This document shows, piece after piece, positions 1 through 11,021 of a DNA stretch of 64,000 nt. The notes beneath the pieces were generated by a model. It searched no databases. It was not told where the DNA came from and saw nothing but the letters and a program-made list of their open reading frames with translations. The stretch is taken from positions 6,324,001 through 6,388,000 of the forward strand of contig NC_060118.1 in NCBI RefSeq assembly GCF_021155765.1, in the 5' to 3' direction. Numbering within the stretch: position 1 is the first letter of the stretch; every line of letters begins with the position of its first letter. Source of the stretch: Diprion similis (Eukaryota > Arthropoda > Insecta > Hymenoptera > Diprionidae). Both the position numbers and the translations under genes were made by a program.

Positions 1-14
1 ATATGATATTTCAG

Positions 15-993
15 AATTTATCATCAGAAACTGCAAACCCAGGATGGTCCAACCCAAGCAATGAATCATTCCACAATTGGCAGGACATCACCAAGTCATT
101 TTATGGGCGAGTTTGGGCCGGTGAAGGCGAAACCTGGTCTACCCATTTGGCCTATGTCTCTGGACACTGTGCAGTCCGTTACTTCCTCTAAACAGTCACA
201 ATTCTCATTCTCTACAAGCACTGCATTGAGGGAAGGAAACTGTCCGTCATCAGACGACTTACTGAGCACACGCTTACCTCCGAATGTCAGCCCTGCTCAC
301 CAACCGTTTTCAGTTGAGATCCAACAATCGGCAAGCTCTCCTAAGAATCCTGAATCCTCAATAGCCTCGTCAGAGCTCTCCTTACTGAACCACGATCCAG
401 TTCTACGTGAAATCATTCGTTCGGTTCATCCCGATATTTTTAAAGCTGAGGTAGGCGGTTTTTATTTCTAGTCTGAAAAATTATCGTGGGAAGATAAGTT
501 CCGGTGAGTTTTGAAATCACCAACCATTCATTGGTAGATGGGAACTGTGCACGCTCTTCAGTCTCCAGTTGGGACTTCACGCGACGTATTGACGCCAAGT
601 CCGCTACAAGAGAAGTGCAAGGCTGAGAGTACTTCACTTGTTGTTTCGCAAAATCAATTGCAACGTAAACCGATAACATATGAACCTGTTACACAAAAAA
701 CAGGTCACATGTCCAGTATCAAAGGAAGGTTCGCTCAGCCATTGGAAAGAAGTAAAATGCGTAGTAGAACAGAAGTGTCAAGCAGAGAAAAAAAAAAACC
801 AGCTGTTGATACTGATGATGCAATAAAAATTCGCATCGATAGACTTCTACGCGGTGTACAAGATCTTGGACCAATGAAGGCGTCCAAGCCAATAAATTAT
901 TTTGGCATTTGTACCGCAACAGACAGCAATGCTCAGAAACTTGAAGTATTGTCGGAAAAGCAATTAGCTGATACAGAAAGCAGCAGTGGTTAA
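15..993 (+). CDS. 3' end of an unrecognised gene (last two exons, partial)
   Basis: Two exons in one frame are visible. The first runs from 15 (after the acceptor tatttcag at 7-14) to 450, the second from 538 to the TAA at 991-993. The intron 451-537 (87 bp) has GT at 451 and TTGGTAG before 538, and both exons join in phase 0. A stop at 4-6 in the coding frame means the coding part must begin at the acceptor (15, or possibly 27). The visible 297 residues are polar and low in complexity, rich in Ser, Pro, Gln and Lys. The C-terminal part (IKIRIDRLLRGVQDLGP) could be a short amphipathic helix. I recognise no domain and assign no function. The 5' part of the gene lies outside the window. An exon pair this long and open on both sides of a clean intron is good evidence of a real gene. 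Confidence 0.72.
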
Positions 994-1362
994 TCATCTA
1001 CTTGAGTAAGGAAAGAACATTGCACCAAAATTGAAGAGGATTAGCCAAACTCCTGGTAAAACGTTTATCAGGTAAAGTATAAAGGATGCGATATAATATT
1101 ATTGCCAAAAATTTTTGTAGAAAAAGCACATAATACCCGAGACTGGATCAATGTAAGGACTGTACGTAAAGACGAGTCAACTGGCATAAAACGTGAGAAA
1201 TTAGAAGACAACATAGCGATCGAAAAATTGTTGGAACTAAGTAAACAAATATAATATTTTGATGGCGTTATAGCATTGTCGTACTGATCAAATATCACAG
1301 TGAAAGGTTTTTTTTCTCACCTTTCTGGCAAAATGATTAGCTAGGAATCAAAATTTGCTAAT
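994..1362. other. 3' UTR / intergenic
   Basis: AT-rich sequence downstream of the left-edge gene, presumably its 3' UTR and spacer. I see no further gene in it. Confidence 0.4.
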
Positions 1363-1815
1363 CAAAAATTGAGAAGACTTTTCTACGAAAGATTCAATGT
1401 TACGCTAGAAGCTTTGTTGAACAGCAAATACTTGTAAAACTTTATGTACGAAGTCTATAATATAAATCAGATATATATTCGTCATTAGTGAAAATTATAC
1501 TATATGCCAAAGAATTAATGATTTTTTAGAATCTAGAGTACCTTGTCAGTCTGTATATTTTATCCAATATATTCTAAGGCCTCTCAAAATCTTTCAAGGT
1601 GTGTTCAATGTTAATAAATCATGTGATATTGAAGTACAGTGTGTAGATATTCATGAACGCAATAGTAAATTTTCCTGAGTTTTACAAATTTACTTTATAT
1701 GACGTGAGGTAAAATTCTGTGTCAACTAGATGTGTATTGCAGTAAAATATATTATCAATACAAGAATCTGTACGCAGTGTTGTACAAGATAATGAGTATT
1801 ATTACCTAGACCAAT
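1363..1815. repeat. Segmental duplication, copy A (non-coding part)
   Basis: This stretch aligns along its whole length, with scattered substitutions and small gaps, to 6664-7100 in the same orientation. Shared words include cagtctrtatattttatcca and tcaactagatgtgtattg. It lies downstream of the first F-box gene (which is on the minus strand) and was duplicated with it. Copy B leads into a broken F-box copy. Confidence 0.85.
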
Positions 1816-2371
1816 ATAAGATTATTCATAATAAGACACATAAGATACGAAAAACAAAATATAGTTTTCTAATCAACTTTCTCGATAAAGGATAAGATCA
1901 TCATAATTTTCATCTAGACAGTAAAAAAGATATTTACAACAACAGGACTTCCATAATCTAATGTGAAAAGAGTATCGTATGTTTCATAAAATATTTCTCC
2001 GGGTGTGGAAAAAAGAAATGTTGTTGCTGTGAATAATTTCTTACCGAGATCAGATTATCAACGGTTTGTTGATTTTACCTGCAATCGTTTTGTTACAGTT
2101 ATATATTTTTTATCTCATAATAATAATCCAGAATTTCTTTACATGAGCTTGAATAAAAGAAATCAAACGAAGAGAAAATTGACCTTTACTATCCAAGACT
2201 TTCGACCATTTCGAAAAGTAATTACCTGATATTCATGTACCCACAATTAGTAGCAATATAATAATAATATTAATAATAATAATAATAATAATAACAAAGT
2301 AAAAATTGAGACGTAATTCCTTATCATGTTAACACAGCCTGTAAAATGCTTAAGTGTGACCAATTCTATTA
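1816..2371. other. Intergenic, AT-rich, with ATT microsatellite
   Basis: No gene is supported here. An (AAT)n microsatellite occupies 2260-2294. This segment and the last F-box exon are missing from the duplicated copy near 7.1 kb. Confidence 0.5.
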
Positions 2372-3466
2372 CTATGACTCTAAGAGAATATCGGCGGCCT
2401 CTTCATACTCCGTAGGCTTCTGCTTCGGCAGATTTACTTTGACGCATGCTCCAGCCATTTTGCTACCATAATGTCCAGCCCAAAATTTTCGGTCGACACC
2501 TTCATGCAAAAAGGTCACTTTTCTCAATCCAGGTCCATAGTTGGTGAATTCGTGTTGGACCTAAACAGTACGTCAGAATCGAAAGTCCGTTATATCAATA
2601 ATTTCATAATTGCCGTATTGATTGGGAGGTTAAAGTATAGAAATATCAAAAATATATAGGACGAAACCTTACTTGAAACCAAGTATTCTGCAATTCACCT
2701 ACAAGAATATTTTCAAAATGAAATTCATCCAGGACTTTACCAGATTCATTTTTCAAGTGAGCGGAACATTTGTAAGCTGCTGGACAATCCCATCTGCAAC
2801 TGTACCACTCGCTTATCTATGTAATTGAAAGAAGTAACGATTAGAAAAGATAGTCGAACCTGATAGCAGAGTAGAAAAAGCGAGGAAAAGAAATCTTGGA
2901 AACTCTACCATGATAGGTGGCTGAAATTGATCTAAAAATTTCGGTGGTAATCCATTGGAAACTAAATTAACAGTTTGTTCTTTGGTGCAGTCGCGGAAGG
3001 AAGTAACAAAACAATATTGTTCATTCTTAAAGAATGGCTCTGAGCTTGGTAGCTCTGGGACACCAGTTGGAGGACATTCGACATTCCACTGTTGGCCACC
3101 ATCACGCAGTATCCTCCAAAATTTTTTCCGTCCATCTTTACCAGAGTGATTTTTGAGTAAATTTTTTCCTATAGGATTTTTATTGCATATTACGTAGTAC
3201 AAAAACCAAGAAAATTCTCCATCAAAGTGCAATCGCTTTCCCATAATAGCTTCGGCCTTCTTTCGCCAGACATAGGTACGCAGTATTGAGTACCAACGCT
3301 TGCAGACCAGGTGGCAGTTCAACATAGTCTTCGGATCGACATAGAATAAGATCTCACTCAGTAATTCTTCAGGCAAGTATTTGTCTGTTATTATCAACCC
3401 ATTGTCACTGTTTGCGTCAAACTTGATCGGTGATTCCGATGCAGAGGTACCTTGAACTTCTGACAT
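2372..3466 (-). CDS. F-box protein with FBA domain (FBXO2/6/44-like), copy 1
   Basis: Likely the substrate-recognition subunit of an SCF (Skp1-Cul1-F-box) ubiquitin ligase. Coding exons, in gene order, are 2909-3466, 2673-2816 and 2372-2560, giving 296 residues, close to the roughly 290 of vertebrate FBXO6. The F-box is at residues 29-72 (YLPEELLSEILFYVDPKT, then LVCKRWYSILRTYVW). The FBA domain fills most of the rest: SWFLYYVICNKNPIGKNLLKN, then ISEWYSCRWDCPAAYKCS in exon 2, then FTNYGPGLRKVTF and FWAGHYGSKMAGACVKV in exon 3. All introns are phase 0 with GT..AG ends. I start at the ATG at 3466-3464, because the ATG at 3490 lies before an acceptor (TTTTTTCAG) that ends a 5' UTR intron. FBA domains of FBXO2/6 bind high-mannose N-glycans; whether this one does is not shown. 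A paralogue lies at 9009-10505 and a broken copy at 7105-7465. Confidence 0.93.
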
Positions 3467-3476
3467 TTCTACTGAT

Positions 3477-4834
3477 CTGAAAAAAATCATTTATGTAGAG
3501 AATATATGATTACAAATGAGGATAAAACTTTGCCGTAATAAAATGTGGAAAGATTAGATCCTGCTCAAATATTCACAATTTCATGAAGCTGAGCTTCAGT
3601 GTTTTGATCGAATTTTATTTTATGCTGAAGAAGTTATACATCAATCATGTTATTAATCTTGAAGAGAGTGATATTGTAGAAGAACGTAACTAAGCTATTG
3701 AAATTCATAGATGTCCTCGTGTTTGAGCAAATGACATTTTATGAAACGATCTTCACTGAGTGAGAAACGGTTGATTCGATTCTATAAAATTTAGTTGCCA
3801 TTAAAGGAATGGATACACAAAATCTGGCTAGTAAAGTTTTTATTGGGCAAATTTTTAATTTGCAATTCATAAATTTGAAGGTAAATGAGGACATTTTATT
3901 TCCCACATGGAGTAGATAAGCACTTTGCTGGACAGATTAGTCTAGCAAAGTTAATATTCAAATTCAAATCTCATTTTCAGAACTGTGTTAAAATTTACTA
4001 TTGATGGATCTCATACCAATTGATGTATCAGGAATTGGATACAGATCCTAATAAAATGAGTGTAATAAATTTGCTTTAATTTCCTTGCCTTCCCAGTTTT
4101 TCAGGCTCTTTCTCAATGACAAATTTATTAAAAGACTATAATTTCATTTGAAAAAAGGAACCACAGTACCACGCCTAAGCTGAACACTGGTTACAACTAC
4201 TGTCTCTGGAGACAGTTTCAAAAATAGGAGCTGACGACGACTACAGGCCTGTGATGACCCTCGGGACTCTAGAAGGAGTATCCAAACTTACAAAACGCGG
4301 GTAAGTTCAATTTAATTTCCCTCACTTTACGTAGACAAGATTGATTATTTTGCGTAGAAGAATAGCTCGAAAATAATGAAGATCGAATCGATAGAAAATG
4401 AAGTCATTGCAATATTGCATGTATAATGTATATAAATTTTGAAAATTATTTTTAGAACAAGCCGTTACTCTAGATAAAGTGAACTTCATGTGTGAAAAAT
4501 AATCGGTTCTTTTAGTAGCTAAAATCACTACTTTGTTTGAACACGCATAAACTTGTAAAAGTTTGTTGCTATTTTTTGTATTGCAAGCTATAATCGCGCC
4601 AGTTCTGTTTCTCGAATCAATGAGAGAATATCATTATGCCTTGAACTATTTATGGTTCTTGTAATATCCGAGATTTTACTCATACGAGCGTACATTCTTT
4701 CCATATTACCTTGGATAAACAAGGTTCTACCATACTTGCAAGACCCATTATTGCTTTAAGAACGATTTTACAAAAATGGAAATGTGTGGGCTCGTTATTC
4801 ATCTCACTCATGAGTTGGAAGGTAGGAAAAAGAT
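3477..4834. other. Intergenic / 5' UTR intron of F-box copy 1
   Basis: AT-rich, with no open reading frame of convincing composition. The acceptor at 3477-3478 shows that at least one untranslated exon of F-box copy 1 lies upstream here. I could not place it. Confidence 0.4.
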
Positions 4835-5229
4835 ACATGTCGCACCTTGGCGACAAAGGTGAGAGAACTAAACAAGAGTTATTTTCACTATGTGGAAAAG
4901 AAAAAAAATCAAAGGTTTAAAACTTTAAAGGGGTAATCCATTGATCTTTGAAGGAAACTATTGATATCAACAAGTTCATGCACACCCAATGACAATTGGT
5001 CATCGCATGAATTCGATGAAAATCGCACATTGTGACAAATGCGATTCAAAATCGGCGCGCTGCGATAGCGACACTTCTGCTCTTCGGTGGCAAGTTTCGC
5101 AACTACACAAATGTTGCTTCGCAGTTCGTACGTAGATTCGAATCTTGGCAATCGAAATATGTTATTAACTGATAAATGCCGATCTTTGAATTTTGCCCAT
5201 GTCATCTTTGTCGTCAAGGTGCGATGTGT
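4835..5229. mobile_element. MITE-like element with about 26-bp terminal inverted repeats
   Basis: The left end (4835-4860, core GTCGCACCTTGGCGACAAAG) is repeated inverted at the right end (5204-5229, core GTCGTCAAGGTGCGATG) with few mismatches. The interior of about 340 bp has no transposase. The minus-strand 107-residue ORF at 4909-5232 lies inside the element and runs through the right terminal repeat, so it is probably fortuitous. Target duplications are not clear. Confidence 0.6.
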
Positions 5230-5449
5230 CATAGGGTTATATTAAGGAATTACCTAGACTTTGCGTTCCTGTCCGACAAGAGCTGTTTGAGCCTGCTTTG
5301 AGCAGCATGAATTACCCACGCACTACGTACACTCAGTACACTGTCATCTACTGTCCAAGTCGATTACCGAGAGCTTGACATTGGTCACGTGGTGTGAGTA
5401 TACATGGCGTATCTAGAATTTCTACGACACGCCCCTTTCTTCGAAGTTA

Positions 5450-5722
5450 AAGCCTTTAAGTGAGGTGTGTACCAACTGTCTAAAAAAATCCCTATATTTT
5501 TAGGGAGTTATTTTTCTGGCGAACGGGACCCTGCTCGGTAATGCCATCATGTATAATTGTGGTGTGAGTTGTTTAAAGTCCCGTTCATTTTTTCCCCACG
5601 CAGATTCAACGCGCGTTTAGAGCATATGCAGTAATGCTCTAAGATTCAACGTCACAACAATTAATCATCACTGATCTAGGGTATTTTGGCGCCGTTGGTA
5701 CACATCTTACTTAAGTCTAGGC
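5450..5722. mobile_element. MITE family 1, copy A (about 272 bp)
   Basis: Terminal inverted repeats are visible: CTTTAAGTGAGGTGTGTACC at the left, and the inverse of GGTACACATCTTACTTAAGT at the right. A second copy in the same orientation is at 26814-27042, and homology runs slightly beyond the left end. Copy A carries an extra 37 bp flanked by the word AGATTCAACG, which includes a small hairpin (AGAGCAT...ATGCTCT) absent from copy B. Confidence 0.75.
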
Positions 5723-6457
5723 GTACAAATCTAGCCGTCAAGTTGGCCGGATTTTTCTTATTTTCACTCCAACGAAGCTCAAAAGGAGCTTAATCGACGA
5801 GCAATCGTTTGATGGTCACGATAAACTGGATACGAACACTGAATTCGAACAATTGGCTAGTGGCTCTAGAGTCGAGCCCCTTGTGCTAATGCACCCTAAT
5901 ACATGAACCACAGAGACCTGATCCAAAGAGTATAGAATATATAACCTCACGTATCTTCATATATTGTGAAAATAAATGTAATGATTTTCGTGTATGGTTG
6001 TTTTGGTAGAAACTAATAAAAAATACAAGAGGTTTTTGAGTTGATATAATATTTTATGTAACCATTCTTTATGATACAGTATTATGTACGGATATATATT
6101 TTTATTAAGATTTGACATTACTGTTTACGTTTTTTAAATATAAGTACTTTTTTGATGTTATATATTGAAGATTACCTATTTAAATATATAATTTCGATAC
6201 AATGTGTTTGATTTGTTGCCATTTATTTCATTAATTTTGTCTTATACTAAATTCACATCACATTCATAGAAGAAATGTGTATGTACAATACGATGCTTAC
6301 GTTATGTTCTGTATCCATGCAAACATATTTATAGGCTGCCAGATATGGAGAAAAATATGAGATCGTTCTGTAATAACAGCGTTGACTGAAGAATTCATTG
6401 CAAAAAATTTATTATCAGAAGTTTTAAGAATTCTTCACTGTATTCCCTGGTTTAAAG
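5723..6457. other. Intergenic, AT-rich
   Basis: Nothing recognisable. TA-rich non-coding DNA without long open frames. Confidence 0.4.
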
Positions 6458-6663
6458 GGAGCGCCAAAATCGTAAAAGTAATGCTCTAAGGCCGAGACGC
6501 GCTCGTCCGCACTCGCTCACCGCCGAAACTCGTTTGCCCAAAACCGCGCGCTCGCGGCTCTCGAGCGTAAGCGGCACCCGCCTGCCCTCTGGTTCTTAGC
6601 GCTGAAACTAAATTCTAACTATGCGCTGCGTCTCCGATCGCACAGATCGCCAAAGGCGCGAAC
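6458..6663. other. GC-rich block at a duplication breakpoint
   Basis: About 200 bp, clearly GC-rich and CpG-rich (for example ccgcgcgctcgcggctctcg), in otherwise AT-rich DNA. It ends exactly where homology to 1363 begins. It has no open frame and no recognised domain. It could be a remnant of an inserted repeat. The word AGTAATGCTCTAAG at 6477-6490 also occurs inside MITE copy A at 5630-5643. Confidence 0.5.
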
Positions 6664-7100
6664 AAATTGAAAGGGCTTTTGTACGAAACATTTAATGCTA
6701 CACTAGAAATTTCATTGAACAGCAAATAGTTGTGAAACTTTATCTGTAAACTCTAAAATATAAATCATATCTATATTCGTCATTACTGAAAACATACTAT
6801 ATGCCAGAGAATGATTCTTTAGAATCTACAGTACCCTTGTCAGTCTATATATTTTATCCAATATACTCTGAGGCCCCTCGATATCTTTCAAAGTGTATAC
6901 AATGTTAATAAATCATGTAATATTAAAATACAGTGTAGATATTCAATAGTAAATTTTTCTGAGTTTTACAAATTTGCTTTATATCACATGAGGTAAAATT
7001 CTGGGTCAACTAGATGTGTATTGTAGTAAAATATATTATCAATAACAGTATCTATGTACAGTGATGTACAAGATAATGAGTATTGTTACCTAGACCAAGA
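6664..7100. repeat. Segmental duplication, copy B (non-coding part)
   Basis: Homologous to 1363-1815 in the same orientation, with moderate divergence. After 7100 the homology jumps to the region after about 2623 of copy A, so roughly 0.8 kb including the third F-box exon is missing here. Confidence 0.85.
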
Positions 7101-7104
7101 CAAT

Positions 7105-7465
7105 AGGGTTTTAAAGGATAAAAATATCATAAATATATAGGACCATACAGCATACTTAAGAATATTATTGAAATTATAAGTATCCAGGATCGGATCAGGT
7201 TCGATTTTGTATACACCAGAATATCTGTAAGCTGCTCGATCATTGCAACTGTACCACTTGCTTATCTACGTAATTGGAAAAAAGCAATGATCAGAAAAAA
7301 CAGTCGAACCTGATGGCAGTATTAAGTAACAACGCCTGCAGATCGGGTGGCAGTTTAGTATGGCCTTCGAATCGACATACAATAAAATCTCTCAGTAATT
7401 TCTTAGGCAAGTATTTGCTTGTTATTACAAACCCATTGTTACTGTTATCATCAAAATTGATTCGA
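7105..7465 (-). pseudogene. Broken copy of the FBA F-box gene
   Basis: Three blocks match F-box copy 1. 7105-7145 matches the intron near 2625-2665. 7200-7315 matches the end of exon 2 plus intron 1 (about 2755-2872). 7316-7465 matches the start of exon 1 (about 3281-3430). The blocks are fused, so most of exon 1 (about 400 bp) and the final exon are deleted. The residual minus-strand frame reads NGFVITSKYLPKKLLRDFIV and then shifts frame inside the F-box (deletion in TCTCTCAGTAAT relative to copy 1). No functional protein is possible. Confidence 0.88.
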
Positions 7466-7514
7466 CAAGTCCAAGAAAATAATACTGTATTGAAAACCAA
7501 AATTTCTTAAATTT

Positions 7515-7770
7515 CAGTACGTAGTCTTAATAGCGGAAAAGTTTTTTGATAATTTATAGTTTTATTCAAAATATTTTTCCATGTCGGGTCAAAATATTCA
7601 TTCATCTTTCACTTATTATATGAAATAGGGACTTATTAAGTAAGACAATGATGATAATTGATACTTTGATCACATAAATTGATATTGTATTGCGTCGTTC
7701 ATGGGCACATGGGAGTAAAAAACAAAATCTGATCTTGAGGAAAAATAATCGATTTAATCAAAAATCGATT
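7515..7770 (+). repeat. Dispersed repeat family 2, copy A
   Basis: Matches the reverse complement of 32600-32930: shared words around ttgcgtcgttcatggg, acaatgatgataattgata and aaacttttttgataat. It ends in runs of ATCGATT (7748-7775). There is no coding potential, so it is probably a non-autonomous transposon. It begins just beyond the broken F-box copy. Confidence 0.7.
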
Positions 7771-9008
7771 ACTTTTGTGCATTCTTAAGGATAGTTTTAC
7801 AATATTCGTAACTGTAACCGTAACCGTTTCCATAGGAAGTTGGAGGATAGGGAATCTGTTCTATGGTTACAACCAACTGATGATGGTTTCGTAGAATCCA
7901 TTCCAGTATACTGAAATGGATTTAGTCTAGCCAAACTTTAACTTCGTACTGAAGCGTTCTACAAACAGCAAATCAGATACGCGTGAAGGGAAGCTTGACT
8001 GGTATTCGTTGCAGATGCAACCAATAGCAAGGTTGTACTGTACAGAGATTGTAGACGAGCCTTCTAATTTTTCTGGAAACTGAAACGTTTATTGAAACGA
8101 TTATAGTTACAGTTATGGACATTGTCAACCGTCCTTTAACAATTGTCAATATCCCTAGAATTTATTGATATAGTTGGAGATAGATCCGAAGTTATAAATG
8201 CGAATTATACAAGTATCAAAATGGAAGATTCTTTGGTTTTGCCCTATCTTTTCAGAGATTTATATTCTCAGTTGTAGAATTTGAAACTGTTAACAAATGG
8301 ACCGATCATATTCCTTAAATTCTACAGTAGTCGTAACAGATGTTTCACGCATGAACAGCTGTCCCTTAATTCGTAATGAATATTGGTGTTCCGAATAATT
8401 TTTATTTTACTGATTCACGTGGAAAACAATTCTTTTATACTATATACAGATTTACAATAAGTTTTTTTCTTGTCTGACCTATGATTTGAAAACTTGCAAA
8501 GTAAGAGATTGGTGAATTGGAGTTATTCGTGCCATTCACCATTTTCATTAGCATACGTAATCAAACATCACTTTCGTAATACTCTACAGATCTAGGTATA
8601 ATCATTATTTATATATTTACACATTAAAGTTTTGAACATGATTGTATTAGCCACATAAATCCATGGTTTAGTCAATACAGTGACAATGAATCAATCTTGT
8701 TCTGCAGTCTTTAGCTTGCGTTGTGAAATTTGAGTTACTGATGGAAAGTAATAAAAATTACGATCATTTAAAATATAAACAGTTATATAAACATAGAATG
8801 TTGAATGAAATTTTAATTGAAATTCAGTTACCTTAAACTCGAAACATGAAAGGAGAATTACTTGGAAAATAATTTGATGAGTGCAAACCTACTGTTTGTA
8901 GCCATATCCTTTGCTGAGTAAAAAAATGCTTGGCCAAAAATGGCACAAAAGTATTTGATTACGCATTTGTACAGAAATACATGAAAAGTCTGCTTCTTGT
9001 AACACTGA
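7771..9008. other. Intergenic / 3' flank of F-box copy 2
   Basis: AT-rich, with no supportable gene. The part next to 9009 must include the 3' UTR of F-box copy 2. Confidence 0.4.
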
Positions 9009-10505
9009 CTAAGGATCTTCTGTTTCTCTAATATTCATAGACTCGTATTTTGGAAGATTTACTTTAACACATGCACCAGCCATTTTACTGCCATAATGTC
9101 CTGACCAAAACCTCCTATCTATACCTGCATGCTGAAAGATCACCTTCCTCAATCCAGGCCCATAATTTGTGAATTCATGTTCGATCTGAGGAATATGAAC
9201 ATATCAACGAATTAGTATATTTTCCGATAAGTAAATACCAAGAGTCTTCCTGAGCGGTTGAGATATTTTTATAGATTTATTAGATTGTCTATCATGGAGT
9301 TAGGATAAATAAGAAAGATCAATTGACCATCTAAATAATTGCTCAGATTTTGCATTAGATTCATGCAGTCACCACAAAATTGAATACAGTAAGAATTTCA
9401 TGTGTCATGAAAGTAAATATTGAGAGAATACTTTGACATTTAGATTCATAATTATTCACAAATTAGAAATATTTATCTAATGTGTGTAACAGTGTAATAT
9501 TTATCTTTTAGTTTACTATTTTGTACTTTTGGATAGCCTATCAAGTTTCATTTACTTTTTAGGACCTTATTATTGGAGTTTTCGATAAAGCTTGATCGAT
9601 CCAAATTGCAAGTGTATAATAAAGTCACAGACCATGCATTCTAGCAACGAAAATTGACATGAAACTTGCTTCAATTTGGAATCTTTATAAAAAAATATCT
9701 TAGGAACATGATATACAAATCCTTACATAAAACCAAGTGTTTTGCCTCTCATTTTCAAGGGTATCGCGGAATTCAGTGGTGTCCATAATTTTTCCAAAAT
9801 TATCGATTAGTGTAGCTGAACATTCATATGAAGCTGGGCAATCTTCTCTGGAGCAGTACCACTCGCTGACCTAGTTTCAAGAAACGATAGCACAAAGAAT
9901 CAGGTGAAATGAATATTTTGAAAACAGAGAAACAGAATCTCAGAACTTACCACAATGGGTGGTTGAAATATGTCTAGTAGTTGTGGTAGCAACCCCTCGG
10001 CAATTAAATCTATAGTTTGTTGCTTGCTACAGTTATAGTAGGATGTGACAAAGCAATGTTGTTTGCCTTCAAAAACAGGCTCAGAAATGGGCAGCGGCGG
10101 AGCGCCGATGGGGGGGCATTCTACTCCCCAATTATCTCCATTTTCAGTTATTATCTTCCAATGCTTTCTTGGCCCATTTTTGCCAGAGTGGTTCTTGATT
10201 AAATTTTTTTCCAAGGATTTTTTAGCGCAGATACTGTAGTAAAGGAACCAGGATATTTCTTCACAGAAGTCTAGATGTCGTTCAATTACAGCTTCCGCTT
10301 TTCTCTTCCACACATAATTTTGCAAAACTGATTGCCACCGCTTGCAAACGAGTTGACAATTCAACAGAGTCTTATGATCGACGTGGAACAATATTTCACT
10401 CAATAACTCTTCAGGTAAGTATCTGTCCATTACCACCAAACCGTTGTTGCCGTTCTCATCAAACTCGACTCGGGTTTCATACATCATGCTTTGAAGTTGA
10501 CCCAT
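9009..10505 (-). CDS. F-box protein with FBA domain (FBXO2/6/44-like), copy 2
   Basis: Paralogue of the gene at 2372-3466 with the same architecture. Coding exons are 9951-10505, 9727-9870 and 9009-9185, giving 291 residues. The middle exon is exactly 144 bp in both genes and all introns are phase 0. Visible motifs are the F-box YLPEELLSEILFHVDHKT with LVCKRWQSVLQNYVW near the N terminus, then FBA landmarks SWFLYYSICAKKSLEKNLIK, VSEWYCSREDCPASYECS, FTNYGPGLRKVIF and FWSGHYGSKMAGACVKV. The start is the ATG at 10505-10503; the frame extends upstream only to a TTG. Expected role: SCF ubiquitin-ligase substrate receptor, in the cytosol or at the ER face by analogy with FBXO2/6. Ligand specificity cannot be read from the sequence. 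Confidence 0.93.
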
Positions 10506-11021
10506 TTTTGTGGATGTAGTTGACAAAGGCGTTATTTACTTATACCGAGAGAGCACGAATCTATAGTGTCAATAATATGAGAGAATGAATTTCAAAGACA
10601 CGGTAAAACACGGCCCCAAGTAAGAAACTGAGATTTATGGGCGGTAGAACGTTCAATATGAATAAATTAACCTACAACGTACCTCGTTCGTTATAAAAGA
10701 ATCATCGACGCTATGGTCGATTATTGATCGTGAATGATGTGAGTCCGTGAGAGAATGGAAGAATTTTCACCTTTCATGACTCACATGTGCAAGGTCAATT
10801 GCGATGACCTAATACAACCGTACGAATAAATATAGCTTAGGGTGGGCGATAAAATTGTTATGTCCGCCAATTGTTTGATCCGGAATTCTGGCTCAGCCGA
10901 TTACGTTTATGCTTTTAGTTTCTGTGTTCAAGTTGGTTAAAGCGTCACGATTATGCTTCATTTTTAAATGCTCTCGGTTTTTGTTGTTGCACTACGTGCC
11001 CGCATCGTAACGGAAATCGTT
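10506..11021. other. Upstream region of F-box copy 2
   Basis: Contains the 5' flank of F-box copy 2. No second gene is visible. An E-box (CACATGTG) sits near 10781-10788. No TATA box or initiator can be fixed with confidence. Confidence 0.35.
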
